A DNA stretch of 13,515 nucleotides, taken from contig JAAOYD010000106.1 in the NCBI GenBank assembly GCA_018221165.1, positions 1 through 13,515 on the forward strand, read 5' to 3'. The notes below the pieces were generated by a model. It was not told the origin of the DNA and searched no databases. It worked only from the letters and a program-made list of their open reading frames with translations. The position numbers were made by a program, and so were the translations under genes. The stretch is from Candidatus Woesearchaeota archaeon. Its GTDB lineage: Archaea > Nanobdellota > Nanobdellia > Woesearchaeales > UBA525. Shown piece by piece: positions 5,970 to 12,729 of this stretch. How positions within the stretch are numbered: position 1 is the first letter of the stretch; every line of letters starts with the position of its first letter.

Positions 5970-7339
5970 CAACAGTGGGGATTACTCAAGACATAACACG
6001 ATATGCAAGCGTCGTCGACAAACTCGAAGAAAGCATCAAGGAGATGGAGAATCTCCCGCGCACCAAGGACATGAAGCGCGCTTACAAGGACCTCAAGATA
6101 CGCATAGAAATTCCCAAGAGGGAACTCGAGTACAAGGACGTTGAAAGCAACCAACGGGTCAGTCAACTCCATAAAGTCATCTCAAGCGCAGAGCACGAAC
6201 GACCACTCAGTGCGTTACGGAGATTGCTCGCTGGAAGTGAACACGAAGCAAAGCTCAGCTATGCTGAAGCAAAGATAAGATTGAATAATGAAGTCACGAC
6301 GGTCGAACAACTTGCAGAAATGCAATCACGATTCGAAGATCTTGAGACACGTGCCAACGCATGTTACGACAAAGCGCGACAACGCTCCAAGGACGCGCGG
6401 TGGCATAACTTCACAGAATTCTTCACCAAGGAACGAAGCGGAACGAGATTGCTCTACAGCGCCGCTTCGATGACTGCTGCAGGTCTCATCGCAGGTACCA
6501 TCGCATATCAAGCTGGCTTGAAACAGGGAACAGTGGAACAAATTACAATCCATTATGAAAACATAACTCCTGTCATCCAAGAGAAAGCACCGAAGAAAGA
6601 GAAAATATCGCCACACAAAATCAGACCATACGAAGCGCCGATGCGACGAGCCACCGGCCTCCCAAATGAGCTCCAAGACATTCTCGAACTAGAAAATCTC
6701 AGCCAGGGAAGTAAGTATATTCTTATCGACAAGGAACAGAACAAAGCCTACGCAGGCAGAGTAGGAAGTGGCGTTGAACACATCCTCGATGCAACGACCG
6801 GCATTAACCCCGGCGACCGCACAGCTCGGGATCAAGGAACAACACCAAGTGGCGCGTTCTACATCAAACGTGTCGTCAACACGAAAGGGCTCGGCGCCTC
6901 CAGTGGTGTCAAGGACGCTTACGGCAGTACCGCCGCAATCCTCGACACAAAAGACGGCCGCCTCAAAGCCATCTGGGGAGACGAATCCGACATCTGGCTC
7001 CACAGCCAACCAGCATGGCAAGACGAATTCCTTGGCAATGCTGATTTCAGCGCAGGGTGCCCGCACGTAAGCGAAGAAGGTATGCAGCTTCTCAAGCAAG
7101 ACGGCTATATCAAACGCGGCGTCATGGTAGGGATTAGTGGCCACAAAGAATGGACCGACCTGTCAGATTCGCAACGACGCAATCTCTATACACGACTCTA
7201 CCGCGCCTTCGTCAGCCTGGAACCAGGACGAACACCAAATGAGGACATCAGCAAGTTCGGAGCAGATCCTATAGGATTCCGAGAGCTCACTAAGCATCTT
7301 GTCAACAACTACAGGACGGGTCATGAAGGAGGCGCCTAA
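5966..7339 (+). CDS. Membrane-anchored YkuD-domain (L,D-transpeptidase-like) protein, active-site Cys retained
   Basis: The 457-aa protein has the same plan as its upstream neighbour: a charged helical N-terminal region (1-160), one membrane segment (about 162-181), a linker, and a C-terminal YkuD domain (about 248-380) predicted to face outward. The motif TPSG (293-296) and the catalytic pattern H346, fifteen residues, then S362-A-G-C365 match the YkuD rule HX(14-17)[S/T]xGC. His367 stands where most family members have Arg or Asn. L,D-transpeptidases use such a Cys to form or exchange amide bonds with peptidoglycan stems. The substrate here is unknown, since the genome looks archaeal. The start GTG at 5966 overlaps the previous stop (GTGA). 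GTG 5975 is better spaced from the GGAG at 5961 and is an alternative. About 75 residues follow the domain and may be a separate tail. Confidence 0.9.
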   Translation: MTTVGITQDITRYASVVDKLEESIKEMENLPRTKDMKRAYKDLKIRIEIPKRELEYKDVESNQRVSQLHKVISSAEHERPLSALRRLLAGSEHEAKLSYAEAKIRLNNEVTTVEQLAEMQSRFEDLETRANACYDKARQRSKDARWHNFTEFFTKERSGTRLLYSAASMTAAGLIAGTIAYQAGLKQGTVEQITIHYENITPVIQEKAPKKEKISPHKIRPYEAPMRRATGLPNELQDILELENLSQGSKYILIDKEQNKAYAGRVGSGVEHILDATTGINPGDRTARDQGTTPSGAFYIKRVVNTKGLGASSGVKDAYGSTAAILDTKDGRLKAIWGDESDIWLHSQPAWQDEFLGNADFSAGCPHVSEEGMQLLKQDGYIKRGVMVGISGHKEWTDLSDSQRRNLYTRLYRAFVSLEPGRTPNEDISKFGADPIGFRELTKHLVNNYRTGHEGGA

Positions 7340-8412
7340 TGGAAAGCTATCGTGTAGCCGGGCCTGGATGGGAAGATACAGGCACGTATCATCGCACTGA
7401 CAAGCATCTGCTGTTCAAGCAGGACAACAACCAATGGTATGACGTCTCACTCGCAGCAGAACGCCAAGGCCTTTACCACGGCCAAGAACGGCTCGAGAAA
7501 CGCCTCCTCGATACTCTCAACGAGAGTACAGGATACCGCACATATGAGCGCCTCTTCACACCCTCAGTGCACAATGTTGACCTTCTCGAACGAAGCGTCC
7601 GACGCGAGAGCGAACGGCTCACCGCAACCATAGAATCATCACCTCCTGTGGAACGAACCCCTGCCTATCTCGCTATGACTATCCCAGACAAGGCATACGC
7701 TGGTGAGGACACCTACATCCTCGCTGATCGACGAACAGGCGAGCATGTCCCAAAACGAACGCTGAAAGCCTATGCAAAGCTGGCCAGAAAGGAACAGCGA
7801 ACCCTGTTCGAACAGGAAAGCCTCGATGTCTTCAACAAGCACGTCATCCTCCAAGGAAGAAAACGCATTGGAATCAGAGAACGCCTCGGCAAAGCAATTG
7901 ACAACCTCCTCGGACGGAAAAGAGAGGTACTGGAACCAGATATCGGCACACAAGCTATCGAGCACTACAACCAAGCAATCAAACGCTATGGTGGCGCAAA
8001 GCACCTCATCTATGAGAGCGGAGCTCGCACTCTTGGGCTCTCAGACGGCGAAGCCTATCAACAACTACTCATTAACCATCTGAATCAGGACACGACGCCG
8101 CAGCTGGCACGCTTTGACCGTAACCTCGTTGGTATGAGCCAGCAGGACTTCACCAACTACGTCAGAGACGCCTATGAAGGGAGCGAGATGACCCTCGCTC
8201 AACTTGCAGCAGCAGTCTCTGCTGATACGGGTATGAAGGTCAGCACGAGCACGCTTAGTCGAATCGCTCGCCAAGCCATCAATGAGGAACGTGAAGCCAA
8301 CGGAGAGGACAAGGTGTGTACCCGTCGGGAGGCGAAGCAAGCCCATCAAGACCGGAAAGCAGCTCAGAAAGCGAAGCGGCAGGGCGAAAAGTACGAGCAG
8401 GAAGCTTTATAA
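7339..8412 (+). CDS. Soluble protein with C-terminal helix-turn-helix, third gene of YkuD operon
   Basis: The 357-aa protein is hydrophilic with no signal peptide or membrane segment. I do not recognise the N-terminal 280 residues. Residues about 285-312 (TLAQLAAAVS, then a turn, then VSTSTLSRIARQ) read as a helix-turn-helix with a plausible recognition helix. The last 35 residues are strongly basic (repeated Lys, Arg, Gln, Ala), suiting nucleic-acid binding. The ATG at 7339 overlaps the previous TAA (TAATG) and has the strong site AAGGAGG at 7326-7332, so it is translationally coupled to the YkuD genes. A DNA-binding regulator responding to the two membrane proteins is inferred; a structural or adaptor role is equally open. 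Confidence 0.85.
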   Translation: MESYRVAGPGWEDTGTYHRTDKHLLFKQDNNQWYDVSLAAERQGLYHGQERLEKRLLDTLNESTGYRTYERLFTPSVHNVDLLERSVRRESERLTATIESSPPVERTPAYLAMTIPDKAYAGEDTYILADRRTGEHVPKRTLKAYAKLARKEQRTLFEQESLDVFNKHVILQGRKRIGIRERLGKAIDNLLGRKREVLEPDIGTQAIEHYNQAIKRYGGAKHLIYESGARTLGLSDGEAYQQLLINHLNQDTTPQLARFDRNLVGMSQQDFTNYVRDAYEGSEMTLAQLAAAVSADTGMKVSTSTLSRIARQAINEEREANGEDKVCTRREAKQAHQDRKAAQKAKRQGEKYEQEAL

Positions 8413-8413
8413 A
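8406..8413 (+). promoter_or_regulatory. rpl35ae TATA box overlapping upstream stop codon
   Basis: TTTATAAA (8406-8413) contains the TAA stop (8410-8412) of the HTH gene. The rpl35ae ATG is 24 nt after its end, so this mRNA is probably leaderless. Confidence 0.7.
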
Positions 8414-8436
8414 CCCCCCACTGTTTTCGCAGCCTC

Positions 8437-8691
8437 ATGAAAGGCACCATCACCAGCTATCGCCGCAGCGGTCACCGCACCAGTGGCAACCAGATTATTG
8501 TCCAGCCTGAAGGCTGCGCTGACCGGGAAGCTGCAGAGAAGCTTGTCGGCAAGAAAGCCACGTGGAACACTGGCAAGCGCGCCATGAACGGAGAGATCTC
8601 CGGTGCTCACGGCAAACAAGGCGCTGTCAGAGTACGTTTCGAGACCGGCATGCCCGGCCAGTGCCTCGGCCAAGAAGTTCAGATTAATTAG
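8437..8691 (+). CDS. rpl35ae: Large-subunit ribosomal protein eL33 (L35Ae)
   Basis: The 84-aa length is typical for archaeal L35Ae, a beta-barrel 50S protein shared by archaea and eukaryotes and absent from bacteria. Diagnostic segments are the N-terminal SYRRSGHRT with following NQIIV, the central KLVGKKATW, the HGKQGAVRVRF stretch and the C-terminal MPGQCLGQEVQI. No ribosome binding site lies before the ATG, and the spacing from the TATA box fits a leaderless mRNA. It has its own promoter even though the preceding operon ends only 24 nt upstream. Confidence 0.97.
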   Translation: MKGTITSYRRSGHRTSGNQIIVQPEGCADREAAEKLVGKKATWNTGKRAMNGEISGAHGKQGAVRVRFETGMPGQCLGQEVQIN

Positions 8692-8707
8692 AATTTAGCC
8701 TAATTCT
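8690..8707 (+). terminator. Small inverted repeat at the end of rpl35ae
   Basis: AGAATT (8690-8695) and AATTCT (8702-8707) form a 6-bp arm pair with a six-base loop beginning within the stop codon region of rpl35ae. There is no T-run after it, so a terminator role is weak; it may only protect the mRNA end. Confidence 0.25.
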
Positions 8708-8722
8708 TGATGAGTATTTAAC

Positions 8723-8762
8723 GTCTGAGATAGTGCTGCGTGGCGCACAGATAAGCTCAGAC
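8723..8762. repeat. Nested inverted repeat in convergent intergenic region
   Basis: The outer arms GTCTGAG (8723-8729) and CTCAGAC (8756-8762) pair over seven bases. An inner pair GTGC (8733-8736) and GCAC (8745-8748) lies within. The element sits between the convergent rpl35ae and the four-helix membrane protein gene. It could be the 3' structure of either mRNA or a small RNA. Confidence 0.4.
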
Positions 8763-8774
8763 AGAAGAAACAAG

Positions 8775-8780
8775 AAAAAA
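8775..8780 (-). terminator. Oligo-T terminator of the membrane protein gene
   Basis: On the minus strand a T6 tract (8780-8775) follows the stop codon of the membrane protein by five bases, which fits simple archaeal termination. The 8723-8762 hairpin lies just beyond. Confidence 0.5.
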
Positions 8781-8785
8781 GTATT

Positions 8786-9163
8786 CTAATCCATGATGAA
8801 ACAGCCAAGCATCAAGAAGAGACCTTCCATGAGGAAGAGAATCTGCCAGACTATCTCAATCTCCAAGAACGGAACACCGAAACTCACCACATCCATACCA
8901 TGGAGGATACTGAGAAGGCCAAGACCGAAGACCGCAAGGCCAATCAAGAGCGTCGTGATACCCACACCACTATGGAAGGTGAATTCGAAGAAACTGTCAA
9001 TAATGATGTAGAGGCCGCCGAAGGCGATGATGAAGATTGCAATCTTGCCAAGTACGCTGTTGAGTGGACCAAGCCACGCTTCCTTTTCTATCAACGGGAA
9101 GAGACCGAGCAAGAAAATAATAAGACCAGCAAAGAAACTCAACCAGTGACGAATGCTATGCAT
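8786..9163 (-). CDS. Small four-helix integral membrane protein
   Basis: The 125-aa protein has four predicted membrane helices, roughly residues 8-25, 38-56, 67-84 and 99-121, with short loops and a few acidic residues between them. I do not recognise a family; the layout recalls small DUF-type membrane proteins. The start is the ATG at 9163 because GAGGTGA (9176-9170) lies the right distance upstream. A longer TTG frame to 9181 would place the binding site inside the coding region. A TATA box at 9206-9199 gives a leader of about 15 nt. The gene follows the coiled-coil operon on the same strand but has its own promoter. Confidence 0.85.
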   Translation of the reverse strand: MHSIRHWLSFFAGLIIFLLGLFPLIEKEAWLGPLNSVLGKIAIFIIAFGGLYIIIDSFFEFTFHSGVGITTLLIGLAVFGLGLLSILHGMDVVSFGVPFLEIEIVWQILFLMEGLFLMLGCFIMD

Positions 9164-9198
9164 GAATTCACCTCTTAACAATATGTTACCGGAAGTCG

Positions 9199-9206
9199 TT
9201 TAAAAA
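9199..9206 (-). promoter_or_regulatory. TATA box of membrane protein gene, overlapping T-run
   Basis: TTTTTAAA on the minus strand (9206-9199) predicts a start near 9178, just before the GAGGTGA site. Its T5 tract comes 8 nt after the stop of the upstream 332-aa gene and may also end that transcript. Confidence 0.55.
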
Positions 9207-9214
9207 GGTTCTGC

Positions 9215-10213
9215 CTATCCTTGCAAGCGAGCCATGCGACGGAACGCATTCACGCCAGTATGTAACGCTTCCTGGCTGTGCTCGCGCGCTTCTGCGTAGT
9301 GTGCTCGTAAGGTCTCCAGTACCTTCTCAGGGAAGCCGTCTTCCTTGAGTTCGGCCAGAATCTTCTCAATGTGCGACTCGTCATCTTCGGTATAGTGAAG
9401 CTCAAGGTCAGCGATTACCTTGAAGATGAAGAGGAACTCTTCCAGCACCGCATGAATCTCAACCTCAACCCGCTTTGCTGCCTTGGCAATCTTCTCAGCG
9501 AGTTCTTCAATCCGCTTGAGATCAGTCTCGTTCAAGTCTTCATGCTTGCTCAACTTCGCTTCCTTCCCTTTCAGCTCGTCATAGGCGTGGGTGGCTTCAT
9601 CGTCGAGCTCGTCAATATCATGACTCGCTTTTCTCGTTTGGCTCCTCGCATCCCATGCCTTATCCATAAGTTGCATGACCTCGTTGTAAGAGAACGCGAG
9701 GCTTTGTAACGAACCACGCTCGTGCTTCTCTGCACGTTCCAGAGAGTTGTAATCTTTCTTGAGAAAGACTATCTCCTCTTCGTGAACTCTGTCAAGCGAG
9801 TGCTGCACCTTAAGAAAGGTATCTGCAACCTTGCTGATGTGCTTCGCAGCATCGTGTTTCCCCGAGTTCTGAGCCATGACAAAGAGCCGGTGCGTCTCGA
9901 TTGCTGCCTTCTGAAAATGATCGCGAAGCTCATTAAATGCCGCAAACGGTCGTTCCTCACCAGCTATAGCAAGTTTCTCTCCAGCGACAAGCTTCTTGAT
10001 TTCTTCCTCAAGCTCATCATCGGTACCTTTGAACTTTCGCTCAAGGTTCTCAACTTCTCCGCTCTTGATTGCTTCCTCGACGCTTTTGAACCCTAGCTTC
10101 TCGAGATCCTCATGCGTCCTAATCGCTTCCCGCAATCGCCGACGTAGCGTAATCATCAAGCTACTTTTCGTCCGCCAGAACGTCCCCAGTTTTGTCTTTG
10201 CATAGCTGAACAT
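9215..10213 (-). CDS. Coiled-coil protein (332 aa), last gene of Ig-like operon
   Basis: The protein is almost entirely helical in appearance, rich in Glu, Lys, Ala and Leu, with heptad-like stretches around residues 30-80, 140-165 and 190-260. There is no membrane segment or signal peptide. The first 30 residues are basic (KLGTFWRTKSS, LRRRLRE). I do not recognise the family. The ATG at 10213 lies 11 nt after the stop of the 834-aa gene, with GAGGTGAGGT in the gap, so it is cotranscribed. A structural or scaffold partner of the two upstream proteins is a reasonable inference, but there is no direct evidence. Confidence 0.85.
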   Translation of the reverse strand: MFSYAKTKLGTFWRTKSSLMITLRRRLREAIRTHEDLEKLGFKSVEEAIKSGEVENLERKFKGTDDELEEEIKKLVAGEKLAIAGEERPFAAFNELRDHFQKAAIETHRLFVMAQNSGKHDAAKHISKVADTFLKVQHSLDRVHEEEIVFLKKDYNSLERAEKHERGSLQSLAFSYNEVMQLMDKAWDARSQTRKASHDIDELDDEATHAYDELKGKEAKLSKHEDLNETDLKRIEELAEKIAKAAKRVEVEIHAVLEEFLFIFKVIADLELHYTEDDESHIEKILAELKEDGFPEKVLETLRAHYAEAREHSQEALHTGVNAFRRMARLQG

Positions 10214-10224
10214 AGTACCTCACC

Positions 10225-12729
10225 TCAGTCAGGAACAGTAAGAGTAAGTTTCATACCTTTTCCGTACTTCTTTGCTTCCTTTACAAGCTCTCTCAAGAGA
10301 TTATTCAATTGATCGGATGTAATGTGATTCTTCCCGGAGAGCCATTGGCGAACGTTCGATACATTGACTCCTAACTTCGTCGGAAGCGCTTCCTGGACTA
10401 GTTTCTCGTTCGCCGACTTGTGCTTCGAGTCCATAGTCTCAGCATAGTTCACAGCCAGGCAAGACGTTAACCACAAGCCCTGTCTCGCACTGGCTTTGTC
10501 ATTCTTAAGATTATCCTTGAAGTTCTCAAATCTCTTCGGTGTCAAGTCCAGCGTGAGCTGCTTCAAATCATTTAGGAAGCGAATAATATCATCAAAGTCT
10601 TTGCGAGACATCCATTTCAAGTCGTGCTTTCCTTCCTTCGCAGTATCTTTCTCGATTTTCTCTTCATCTTTCTCCAGTGTGTCAATATCCTCATCGACCT
10701 TCTCTACCGTTGCAGGATCCTCAACACCGTCGCGCGATATTGTGAAAGGTATAAAGTTGTAATCGTAGAGTTTTTCTTCAAGTTCTGGCACGTCAGCACC
10801 ACTGAGTACTTTCTGGTACTCATCCATCGTCAAGGTAGCATTTGGTCTCAAGACCAAACAGAAGAAACGATAGTGACCAGAGTCCTCGTCAAGAGGTGGT
10901 ACATGCTCTTTATTCTGTATCCTGAGATGCAACCCAACAAGTGGTTGTGGTCCTTTCTCGAGCGTGAAACCACCATAATAGGTCATCTTCACAGGGCCGA
11001 ATCCTCCGCTCGTCCCATGACCTGAATATGCAAGTGGGAACTCTTCGCTGAATTTATTATTAGCACCAAATGTTATTGTACTTCCTGGAGTGAAAGGTTC
11101 CTTCTCAAGTGATATGAACTGACCAAAATCAATTGGAGCATTGTCTGCCTCTCCAGCTCCGCAGCATACGACGAAGCATTGCACCTTGATGTCGTCAGTC
11201 TTGCCACTAACTTTTGACAATATAAATGATAGTTCATTTGCACTGTCAGAATCTATATTCACGCCAATCTTTGTGAAAGCCCCATCTTTTTGACCAAACG
11301 GCGTTTGCAAAACCTTTGACAAACGCCTAGATAGTGTCTGTTGGGGTTTATTGGCTGGAATAATACTGATTTTCTCTGGTACTGTAGGTTCTTTCTTGGT
11401 GCTCGGCATCAAGACAATAACAACACCTTTGCGTTCTTCGCCGGATTTCAAGACGATATAACGATGTAAGGAACCTGCTTTATCCTTCTCTTCAACCTGC
11501 CACACATGCGGCGTGCCATCAAAGCCATCAATGACTTTATTCTCTATGTAATGTGGCGCTTTCGCGAAAAGCTCGATGTTACCACTGTGAACCTTTGCTT
11601 TGAAGTAACCCCTCTCATCAGTCTCGCCAGTCTTGTATGCGATGTGACTCGTGACACCTTTCGCATAAGGCGTGACTTTCGCACCTTTGATACCAATACC
11701 AACAGTTGCTTCGTTAAATATACGTTCTGCAGCCTTGGCAGTTAACTCCTTCTTCAACATATAACAGGACTCGAATCCCGATTTACTGTCAGCAAAGAGT
11801 TCAGCGAATTCTGGGAATGAACGCGCTTTCTGGAAATCAACAACACGTCCTTCCACAACACAATCTTCAGGTTTCTGCGGCACAGGCTCCTTCGCCGATT
11901 TCGGCCAGTAGTCCCAACGCCACAACAACGCTTCAGGGTCGACATTGCCGAATACTCCTTGGAATATACGTCTGCGCGCAACGCCCATCGCGATAATCTT
12001 ATTCTTGAAATCGATGCCTTCATAGGCCTCCTTCGGGATAGCACGCTGGAAGGTCTTGCCATGGGGCGCGATGCCACACCAACCAAGGAACTTCCCAGTT
12101 ACCTTCCCACCTTCTTTATGCTCACCTGCAAGCACAGTAGTGGTATCCTTGTTCGCGAGCTCAGAATAGTAGGGCTTACTCCACGGCCGCGATGTTGGAT
12201 AGGCATGCGGATTGGCCGCGTAGTTCTCATACTGCTCCATACTGTCGAAGAGCCACCATACGTAGTAGTAGTCTCTGAAGATACCTGTGATGTTCCAGAA
12301 CCAGCCGTCGCTGCCGTCGAAGCCTTCTCTGTTCGGGTCGAAGAAGGGACTCAACGCGGTGACCTTGCGGCCAACATTACGAACAATACTGTGGAGACGT
12401 CCGCGGCTCCCCCACCAATCGCGTCCTTCACGCTTCGACAATGGCATGCCAATGTGCATCGTGTGGTCATCAATTAAATCAAAGAACACATCTCGCTGAT
12501 TTTCGGCGTGCGCTTTCTTCAGCTGTTCAAGCATGAAGTTCTCTTGCGTATAACCTTTCGTGATGTTGAAAATGTTCAGGCGTTCCTCAGTAAGGAACGA
12601 GTCGAAAGCAGGAGGGGCTTTGCCTTCTTCCCATTGCTTCTCAAGCTCTTTGCATACCTGGAGGTAGGCTTTTTTCTGGGATCGGTTCCAGTTCGGCGGA
12701 GTCCATCCGGGGTTTGTGTAGTCTGCCAT
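10225..12729 (-). CDS. Large soluble multidomain protein with Ig-like domain and possible C-terminal HTH (834 aa)
   Basis: I do not recognise the whole protein. Residues 1-340 form an aromatic-rich unknown region, with dense Trp/Tyr at 104-165 and 265-275. Residues about 340-442 look like a beta-sandwich of the carboxypeptidase-regulatory/CNA-B kind (GIKGAKVTPYAKG, then DERGYFKAKV, then IELFAKAPHY). Residues 480-640 appear beta-rich. A charged linker at 668-705 is nearly all Asp, Glu and Lys. The last helical part (705-834) contains a segment about 776-816, LGVNVSNVRQWLSGK, that reads like a Cro/XRE helix-turn-helix. No signal peptide or membrane segment is visible, so it appears cytoplasmic unless exported by an unusual route. 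The ATG at 12729 directly follows the stop of the 243-aa gene (TAAATG). Confidence 0.88.
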   Translation of the reverse strand: MADYTNPGWTPPNWNRSQKKAYLQVCKELEKQWEEGKAPPAFDSFLTEERLNIFNITKGYTQENFMLEQLKKAHAENQRDVFFDLIDDHTMHIGMPLSKREGRDWWGSRGRLHSIVRNVGRKVTALSPFFDPNREGFDGSDGWFWNITGIFRDYYYVWWLFDSMEQYENYAANPHAYPTSRPWSKPYYSELANKDTTTVLAGEHKEGGKVTGKFLGWCGIAPHGKTFQRAIPKEAYEGIDFKNKIIAMGVARRRIFQGVFGNVDPEALLWRWDYWPKSAKEPVPQKPEDCVVEGRVVDFQKARSFPEFAELFADSKSGFESCYMLKKELTAKAAERIFNEATVGIGIKGAKVTPYAKGVTSHIAYKTGETDERGYFKAKVHSGNIELFAKAPHYIENKVIDGFDGTPHVWQVEEKDKAGSLHRYIVLKSGEERKGVVIVLMPSTKKEPTVPEKISIIPANKPQQTLSRRLSKVLQTPFGQKDGAFTKIGVNIDSDSANELSFILSKVSGKTDDIKVQCFVVCCGAGEADNAPIDFGQFISLEKEPFTPGSTITFGANNKFSEEFPLAYSGHGTSGGFGPVKMTYYGGFTLEKGPQPLVGLHLRIQNKEHVPPLDEDSGHYRFFCLVLRPNATLTMDEYQKVLSGADVPELEEKLYDYNFIPFTISRDGVEDPATVEKVDEDIDTLEKDEEKIEKDTAKEGKHDLKWMSRKDFDDIIRFLNDLKQLTLDLTPKRFENFKDNLKNDKASARQGLWLTSCLAVNYAETMDSKHKSANEKLVQEALPTKLGVNVSNVRQWLSGKNHITSDQLNNLLRELVKEAKKYGKGMKLTLTVPD

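Noticed and set aside
4205..8412. Integrative element inserted at tRNA-Ser
   Set aside because: The operon lies on the 5' side of the tRNA, whereas integration normally regenerates the 3' end. I see no copy of the tRNA 3' sequence at the other boundary and no integrase.
8793..9178. Plus-strand open frames opposite the four-helix membrane protein
   Set aside because: They are antisense to a protein with clear membrane helices, a TATA box and a strong binding site. Their charged Lys/Glu-rich translation is the usual mirror of hydrophobic codons.
11300..11327. 8-bp inverted repeat GGCGTTTG/CAAACGCC inside the 834-aa gene
   Set aside because: Perfect arms of this length with a 12-base spacer are expected a few times by chance in a window this size, and it falls inside coding sequence with no T-run.
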